Shown here piece after piece: positions 61,870-64,000 of a stretch of DNA of 64,000 nt. The position numbers and the translations under genes are program-made. The stretch spans positions 62,001-126,000 of the forward strand of contig CAWIVH010000001.1 of NCBI GenBank assembly GCA_963839475.1, in the 5' to 3' direction. Position 1 is the first letter of the stretch. Each line of letters begins with the position of its first letter. The notes beneath the pieces are model-generated. The model had not been told where the DNA came from. It saw only the letters and a program-made list of their open reading frames with translations, and did not search any database. Source of the DNA: CAWIVH01 sp963839475 (GTDB taxonomy: Bacteria > Acidobacteriota > UBA6911).

Positions 61870-64000
61870 ATGAGTTCAATCATGGCACCAAACGTGCATG
61901 GCGTGAGCGCCCCGGGCCGACACACGGTCTACAGCATGTGCGGCATGTGCGCGGTACGTTGTCCGATCGAGGTGACGGTAGAAGATGGCCGGGTGGCCTG
62001 GCTGCAGGGTAATCCGCATGACAAGGCTATCGGCGCCAGCCTCTGCGCCAAGGGTTCTGCCGGCCTGGCCTTGGAGTACGATGACGAGCGGCCGCAAACG
62101 CCGTTGATCCGCAAGGGCCCGCGCGGCAGTGGACAATGGCGGCGTGCATCCTGGGACGAGGCTCTCGACTATATCTCCGGAAAGCTGAAGGAGACAATCG
62201 AGGAATTCGGCGGGCGCGGCATCGCGCTTTCCGATCGCGGCGGCTTATTCACCGACTTGACCCGGACCTTCCTGCAGGCGCTCGGCTCGCCGAACTACTT
62301 CAACCACGACGCCTCCTGCGGAGGCAACGTCCATAACGCCGCGCGCTCGCTTCTCGGCTTCAGTCACTCCGGGCTCATCCTTGACCTGAAGAACACGAAA
62401 CACCTCGTGCTCTACGGCCGCAACATCGTCGAATCACTCATGGTCAAGGAGGCCAAGGCCTTCATGGCCGCGGTGGCGAACGGAATGCGCGTCACCTACA
62501 TCGATCCGCGCGCCAGTATCACCGCCTGCAAGGCCACCCGCTTCTGGCAGGTGCGCCCGAACAGCGACTACGCGCTGAACCTCGCCATCATCCACGAAGT
62601 CCTGAAACAGGAGGCTTACGACAAGGAATTCGTCGCTCAATTCGTCTCCGGGGTGGACTACCTGCGCAAGGCGGTCCAGGACACGACGCCGGAATGGCAG
62701 GAGAGCCACACCGGCGTGCACGCCGGAGAGCTTCGCGCCTTCGTTCAAGAGATCGCCGCCGAGAGGCCGCGGGTGATCTTCCATCCGGGCTGGATGACGG
62801 CGCGCCACAAGCAGTCGTTCCACGTCAGCCGCACGGCGCTGATCCTGAACGCCCTGATGGGCAACATCGAGGTCCCGGGAGGCTGTATACTTGGGAAGCC
62901 ACCCGAGCACTACGGCCGCAAGGGCTTGAAGCAACTGACCAACCGTGTGCCCAAGGTTAATGAGCCGCGCGTGGACGGTGCCGGCACAGACCGGCCCTCA
63001 TGGGATCCGTCCATCGGCATGCTGCACCAGCTGTTCGCCGCCATGGAGACGGCGAAACCCTACGGCATCGGCGCCTACTTCGCCTACCGCCATGATCCGC
63101 TCACCGGCATGCCCGATCCCGAGGCGACGCAACGTGCGCTGGACAAGCTGAAACTGCTCGTCTCCATCGACGTGCGCTATTCTGAGACGGGCTGGTTCTC
63201 CGACGTCATCCTTCCCGAAGCGACCTACCTGGAGCGCGCCAACATCCTGTGCCAGATGAACGGCCCGGTTCCGGTGTTCGGCATGCGCGACCAGGCGATT
63301 GCGCCGCGCTTCGACAGCCGCCCGGCCTGGTGGATTTTCCGGGAGATTCTGGGCCGAATGGGCAAAAAGGAGGCGCTCGACTTCGAGAGCATCGAGGAGC
63401 TCTGGAATTACCAGCTCGAGGGCACCGGGGTCACCGTCGCCGAAATGCGCGAGGAGGGAATTGTCAGCCTGGCCGACACGCCGACGCTGACATCGCGCGA
63501 GAAGCTCAAATTCCCAACCCCTTCCGGCAAGATCGAAATCGAGAGCGAGGTCCTGAAGAAGGCCGGCTTGCCGAGCCTGCCTCCCTATGAGCCGAAGGCG
63601 GCACCGACGGGCGACCGCTTCCACCTGCTGTTTGCGCGGCCGGCGACGCTGGCGCACGGCCAGTCTCTCAACAACCCGATCCTGAATGAAATCGCGCCGA
63701 AACAGGAGCTTTGGGTCCACCCCGACCGTGCCAGACCGCTCGGCATCGCGAATGGCGACGAGGTGGAGATCAACGGGGGTGGCCGTTACTCGGGCCGCAT
63801 CAAGGCCAAGGTAACGCCCTGGATCCATCCCGAGGTGGTTTTCATGCTGCACGGCTACGGCGCCACGGTGCCGCTTGCCAAACGCGCCTTCGGCCTGGGC
63901 GTGGCCGACCAGCGCCTGCAGCACGGCAAGCTTTATGAGTTCGATCCGGCCGGCGGCGGCTGCGCCATGACCGAGACCGTCGTTCAGATCAAGCGGCGGG
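61870..64000 (+). CDS. Molybdopterin oxidoreductase, thiosulfate/polysulfide reductase-like (partial)
   Basis: Catalytic subunit of the DMSO reductase family, 710 codons seen and still open at the right edge. The N-terminal 4Fe-4S motif is CGMCAVRC with a fourth Cys (Cys 24, 27, 31 and 59); NHDASCGGNVHNAAR has Cys 150 as the likely molybdenum ligand. Later ILNALMGNIEVPGG, YSETGWFSDVILPEATYLER and the C-terminal HPDRARPLGIANGDEVEI are conserved guanine-dinucleotide contacts. The closest type is PhsA/PsrA. There is no twin-arginine leader, unusual for that type, so it may act in the cytoplasm. AAGGAGA precedes the ATG. Partner FeS and membrane subunits would be beyond the edge. Confidence 0.9.
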   Translation, partial: MSSIMAPNVHGVSAPGRHTVYSMCGMCAVRCPIEVTVEDGRVAWLQGNPHDKAIGASLCAKGSAGLALEYDDERPQTPLIRKGPRGSGQWRRASWDEALDYISGKLKETIEEFGGRGIALSDRGGLFTDLTRTFLQALGSPNYFNHDASCGGNVHNAARSLLGFSHSGLILDLKNTKHLVLYGRNIVESLMVKEAKAFMAAVANGMRVTYIDPRASITACKATRFWQVRPNSDYALNLAIIHEVLKQEAYDKEFVAQFVSGVDYLRKAVQDTTPEWQESHTGVHAGELRAFVQEIAAERPRVIFHPGWMTARHKQSFHVSRTALILNALMGNIEVPGGCILGKPPEHYGRKGLKQLTNRVPKVNEPRVDGAGTDRPSWDPSIGMLHQLFAAMETAKPYGIGAYFAYRHDPLTGMPDPEATQRALDKLKLLVSIDVRYSETGWFSDVILPEATYLERANILCQMNGPVPVFGMRDQAIAPRFDSRPAWWIFREILGRMGKKEALDFESIEELWNYQLEGTGVTVAEMREEGIVSLADTPTLTSREKLKFPTPSGKIEIESEVLKKAGLPSLPPYEPKAAPTGDRFHLLFARPATLAHGQSLNNPILNEIAPKQELWVHPDRARPLGIANGDEVEINGGGRYSGRIKAKVTPWIHPEVVFMLHGYGATVPLAKRAFGLGVADQRLQHGKLYEFDPAGGGCAMTETVVQIKRR

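Overview
The window looks like a chromosomal segment of an uncultivated, at least facultatively anaerobic Gram-negative bacterium, most likely an Acidobacteriota member. This is an inference from a large Oar-like TonB receptor with a carboxypeptidase-regulatory N-terminus, an ECF sigma factor overlapping a Ser/Thr kinase with a TolB-like propeller, a DUF2252 protein, many outer-membrane porins, and an oxygen-sensitive glycyl radical enzyme. No rRNA, tRNA, CRISPR array, phage or transposase was seen.

Layout. 0-6.1 kb (minus): a TonB receptor broken by several frameshifts, then a receptor kinase and its overlapping ECF sigma factor. 6.3-13.8 kb: secreted proteins, a polytopic membrane protein, a frameshifted DUF2252 gene and a small monooxygenase-like protein. 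13.9-26.8 kb (minus): an outer-membrane and sulfatase region. A porin plus arylsulfatase pair is present twice, about 10 kb apart and nearly identical. Between the copies lie an alginate-export-type porin, an FAH-family hydrolase, an MBL-fold hydrolase, a DUF2490 protein, a DUF3313 lipoprotein and a BON protein. 27.4-34.7 kb: an AraC regulator, a FixL/FixJ-like two-component pair, HigBA, an orphan receiver, and a protein with the catalytic Cys/His/Arg pattern of the sulfinate desulfinase DszB. 35.2-39.2 kb: a deleted CoA-disulfide reductase, a BASS-type transporter (frameshifted), a SulP anion transporter and an aquaporin. 40-45 kb: a sensor kinase with periplasmic binding domain plus a NarL regulator, and two PIN toxin-antitoxin pairs. 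45.2-52.7 kb (plus): the most unusual locus, an orphan receiver overlapping a glycyl radical enzyme, then a phosphofructokinase-like protein fused in frame to a glycyl-radical activase, a second phosphofructokinase-like protein and a 4Fe-4S protein. 53.6-64 kb: a GH63/MGH1-like glycosidase, an MDR sugar dehydrogenase, a rhodanese, a three-gene efflux set and a molybdopterin oxidoreductase running off the right edge.

Two themes recur. The first is sulfur and aromatic or organosulfate chemistry: two arylsulfatases, a DszB-like desulfinase, SulP, a rhodanese, the CoA-disulfide reductase relic and a thiosulfate/polysulfide-reductase-like enzyme. Whether they form one pathway is inference. The second is gene debris. 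At least eight short fragments of genes lie in the intergenic spaces, and for most of them an intact relative is elsewhere in this window (DUF2490 twice, MBL hydrolase, glycosidase twice, receiver, VapB). Several long genes also carry single-base frameshifts. These could be real decay or assembly errors, and read mapping would decide.
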